NCBI GenBank assembly: GCA_964531325.1
Contig: CAZHCW010000015.1
Coordinates: 1 to 64,000, forward strand
Origin: UTCHB3 sp964531325
Lineage (GTDB): Bacteria; Bacteroidota; Ignavibacteria; Ignavibacteriales; Ignavibacteriaceae
Length of the DNA: 64,000 bases
Direction: 5' to 3'
In this document: positions 62,901 through 64,000 of the stretch, piece by piece
Layout of the letters: each line of letters opens with the position of its first letter
How positions within the stretch are numbered: the first letter of the stretch is position 1
Translations under genes and position numbers: made by a program
The notes under the pieces: model-generated
Told to the model about the DNA's origin: nothing
Seen by the model: only the letters and a program-made list of their open reading frames with translations
The model's database searches: none

Positions 62901-63760
62901 TAACCACACTCTTTGCAACCGTGCTTTCGGGAAGGATTTCTTCACCAATTATCAAATTAACGCGAGTGGCAAATTCAGTGGCACTCGGAAACTTCGAGTA
63001 TGAAATTTCTTCCTCAAGCAGAGGCGAAATTGGAGAGCTTATTCGTGGATTCAGATATATGACAGATGAATTACGGAAAAACCAGGATGAAATAGCTCTT
63101 CTCGAAAGGGAAGCAGCCTGGAAAGAGATGGCAAAACAGGTTGCCCATGAAGTTAAAAACCCCCTGACTCCAATGAAATTAAGCGTACAACATCTCCTCT
63201 CGGCTCAAAAGGACAATGCTCATAATCTACCGGCTCTAACAGAAAAAATTCTGAACTCCTTGCTAAAACAGATTGAAATCTTAAATCAGACTGCGTCTGA
63301 ATTCTCCAAATTTGCTAAAATGCCAGGATTTGAACCCCATAAAATTGAAATTGTTTCCCTGATTTCAGAAATAAAAGACCTTTACACGGGATCACCAACC
63401 AGATTAATTTTTGCGACTTCCCTTTCCGAAGCTTTGATTAATGGAGATGAATCCTTTTTTAAAAGATCTATCATAAATCTGATCAGAAATGCTGTACAGG
63501 CAGGAGCTTCTTCTGTTACTCTTTCCTTGTCTTTAATCGGTAACCAATATGAGTTAATGGTTTCTGATAATGGGAAAGGAATTTCTGCTGAAAATAGAGA
63601 CAAAATTTTTGAGATCAATTTTACGACTAAAGCTACCGGAACAGGATTGGGACTTAAACTTACACGAAGATTTGTGGAATCTGCAGGAGGTTCAATTGAA
63701 CTGCTCGATAAAAAACCCGGAACACATTTTAGAATTACTTTCCCTGTTTTTAATGATTAA
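59960..63760 (+). CDS. Very large membrane-bound NtrY-like sensor histidine kinase
   Basis: 1266 residues from TTG 59960, which has GAGAG six bases upstream and is the only reasonable start; it overlaps the DUF4783 gene by 31 bases. The N-terminal half alternates large extracytoplasmic segments with about twelve membrane helices. Helices near 805-825 and 950-970 bracket a last sensory loop. A HAMP-like region (RISSPIIKLTRVANSVALGN) leads to the phosphoacceptor helix MAKQVAHEVKNPLTPMKLSV and an HATPase domain with NLIRNAVQAG, VSDNGKGIS and GTGLGLKLTRRF. NtrY-type kinases act on nitrogen or redox signals, but here no response regulator is adjacent. Confidence 0.9.
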   Translation: MEGNSANGKLSFASVKSLLKTYRKTALLLSSGFLFSLLILISSPLPDSKATKLDKNQIDEIRQKINDRFITETNGIEEFQNKLIENISKWGIGAITRTTDDNFLSSVYDSANNFIAGYSLLSKITKDEFRSIDNQRLFVKRNAIFSWLCSGKQIKIKNKSFYLVTASVLEKNYILKNQYNLNGALFDELKKEFNVDITLADGKDDPSNQLVFSDQNQQILSIRLSFPQNLVETTSITVTLARLLLFLSSITLFILVIYLLLKSLIFSLKSNVNKKISFPPLVIDLLLLIVIVLVRIFLLEFEAGKLLGLSVFDNAANYSSPFGFGVAKSPVNLLITTFLGALFAVFLIFNHYKNQANHHFSIFRLIISIITGTAGLILTTRALAAVQRSIVYDSSLRYFLGDSIIPGKDVTLMNVCIVLASFTFIALATLMLHRLIESWINLFEKIPGEKSRKISSRVLTPAGWIVPGVIFTLYFATQDSELIPTLPSLLLMIALLISVVSFRKNRSSIVLNLLIISLAASVASIILLSKFNEDLEKDSLKKIALEINRPTTTFMRFLVQQSLSVALKQKFETPSGEQGLEGMAFRIWSGSILNGEVFPCKITIYRGKEKIDIFSPFGIPALNDFEDTPDSSITDISIKEKEIADGSIISGAIPVSIDDSTGFFTVVSILRRDFQVPGAGIPEFLRPDANPVNDIIDLRRMSIFKFSNKSPKGNFGELQLPERVLNSINQKVADGLHEEMFRTVVDGSEASVFFSFSLLDESEQLTILILKDKDPVRILFNFFKLFFLHSIFIFSLLVIFILLKIKIITSNFYRFRFQLTASFLVISTIPILALGIFNRDNQASADEKNRYLTLKSRSEKVKQMIQSRDSASNSPLPMGIPFILYKNGIEYKISANELRAPFIPSLSMLPASVSGTVSLKDVFLAQSIDKYKYYSLSRSWFLGNDVYSVLVNDISDRDEQSLSMLEFDVFLFGVYSLAIILTTLFATVLSGRISSPIIKLTRVANSVALGNFEYEISSSSRGEIGELIRGFRYMTDELRKNQDEIALLEREAAWKEMAKQVAHEVKNPLTPMKLSVQHLLSAQKDNAHNLPALTEKILNSLLKQIEILNQTASEFSKFAKMPGFEPHKIEIVSLISEIKDLYTGSPTRLIFATSLSEALINGDESFFKRSIINLIRNAVQAGASSVTLSLSLIGNQYELMVSDNGKGISAENRDKIFEINFTTKATGTGLGLKLTRRFVESAGGSIELLDKKPGTHFRITFPVFND

Positions 63761-63861
63761 CCAACTTATGATTGGGTTTTCAGGAATTAGTTTAAACTTC
63801 TGTCACTTTTTTTACCAATTCAGAAATTGGATAATAATTCGAACATATTGAGGACATATAA

Positions 63862-64000
63862 ATGGCAACTCTAACTAATCAACAGAAATTAGCTTCAGGA
63901 TTGGATAACCATATTCTGGTTACTGCCAATGCAGGATCAGGCAAAACCAGAGTGCTTGCCGGTAGATTTGTTGATGCGCTTCTAAATGAAAATGTGAGGG
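63862..64000 (+). CDS. UvrD/AddA-type helicase, N-terminus only (continues past window)
   Basis: The visible 46 residues begin MATLTNQQKLASGLDNHILV and contain the superfamily 1 Walker A TANAGSGKTRVLAGRF. This is the start of UvrD/RecB-type helicases, and the ANAGSGKT form with a following RF is typical of AddA and RecB-like double-strand-break repair nucleases. ATG 63862 has GAGG upstream. The C-terminus is outside, so whether a nuclease domain follows cannot be seen. Confidence 0.75.
   Translation, partial: MATLTNQQKLASGLDNHILVTANAGSGKTRVLAGRFVDALLNENVR

Overview
The window looks like a chromosomal segment of an AT-rich bacterium of the Bacteroidota/Chlorobiota lineage, most likely the class Ignavibacteria. 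Three things point there: a type IX secretion (Por-type) C-terminal sorting domain on the S8 protease, GldL/GldM-like motor proteins, and several boxes matching the Bacteroidota -7 consensus TAnnTTTG. Unlike many Bacteroidetes, many genes also carry clear purine-rich ribosome binding sites. No rRNA, tRNA, CRISPR array, integrase or insertion sequence was seen. Gene names come from motifs and architecture read by eye, without database searches.

Layout. 1-6 kb: a truncated lipoprotein, a structured intergenic element, a DUF1207 protein, an ABC-2 transporter with a LolA-like protein, and a DUF6600 surface protein behind a sigma-54-like promoter. 6-8 kb: a thioredoxin-fold protein and an FAD/2Fe-2S reductase. 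8-19.6 kb: a leftward run of yjeF/nnr, vanZ-like, tonB-like, a TolC/adaptor/RND efflux system, a DUF218 protein, nusB and a UMF1-type MFS transporter. 19.7-27.3 kb: the membrane arm of complex I (nuoJKLMN) with a Na+/H+ antiporter-like gene and an unknown gene inserted between nuoM and nuoN. 27.4-29.1 kb: an AAA-ATPase/PD-(D/E)XK protein. 29.4-34.8 kb: hrcA-grpE-dnaJ, then a ComEA-like protein, an unknown membrane protein, a DUF3822-like protein and rsmD. 34.8-38.2 kb: pabA/trpG-type amidotransferase, a TPR protein and glycyl-tRNA synthetase. 38.3-42.2 kb: an NtrB/NtrC-type two-component pair and a metallo-beta-lactamase-fold hydrolase.

42.2-50.5 kb holds the most unusual locus. A GldL-like motor protein is followed by a GldM-like function apparently split into a membrane-anchored and a separately exported protein, and then by two tandem copies of a two-gene outer-membrane module (A1-B1-A2-B2). 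No GldK or recognisable GldN is adjacent. A DUF2254 membrane protein and a secreted S8 protease with a type IX sorting domain lie just upstream. 55.6-58.6 kb: pyrR-pyrB-pyrC behind a leader with a terminator-like hairpin. 58.6-63.8 kb: a sigma-54-like promoter, an FN3 lipoprotein, a DUF4783-like protein and a very large NtrY-like histidine kinase. The window ends in the start of a UvrD/AddA-type helicase.

Recurring themes are non-standard start codons (ACG for the ABC ATPase, CTG or ATT for hrcA) and a possible sigma-54 circuit, with an NtrC-type activator and two near-consensus -24/-12 promoters driving envelope proteins.
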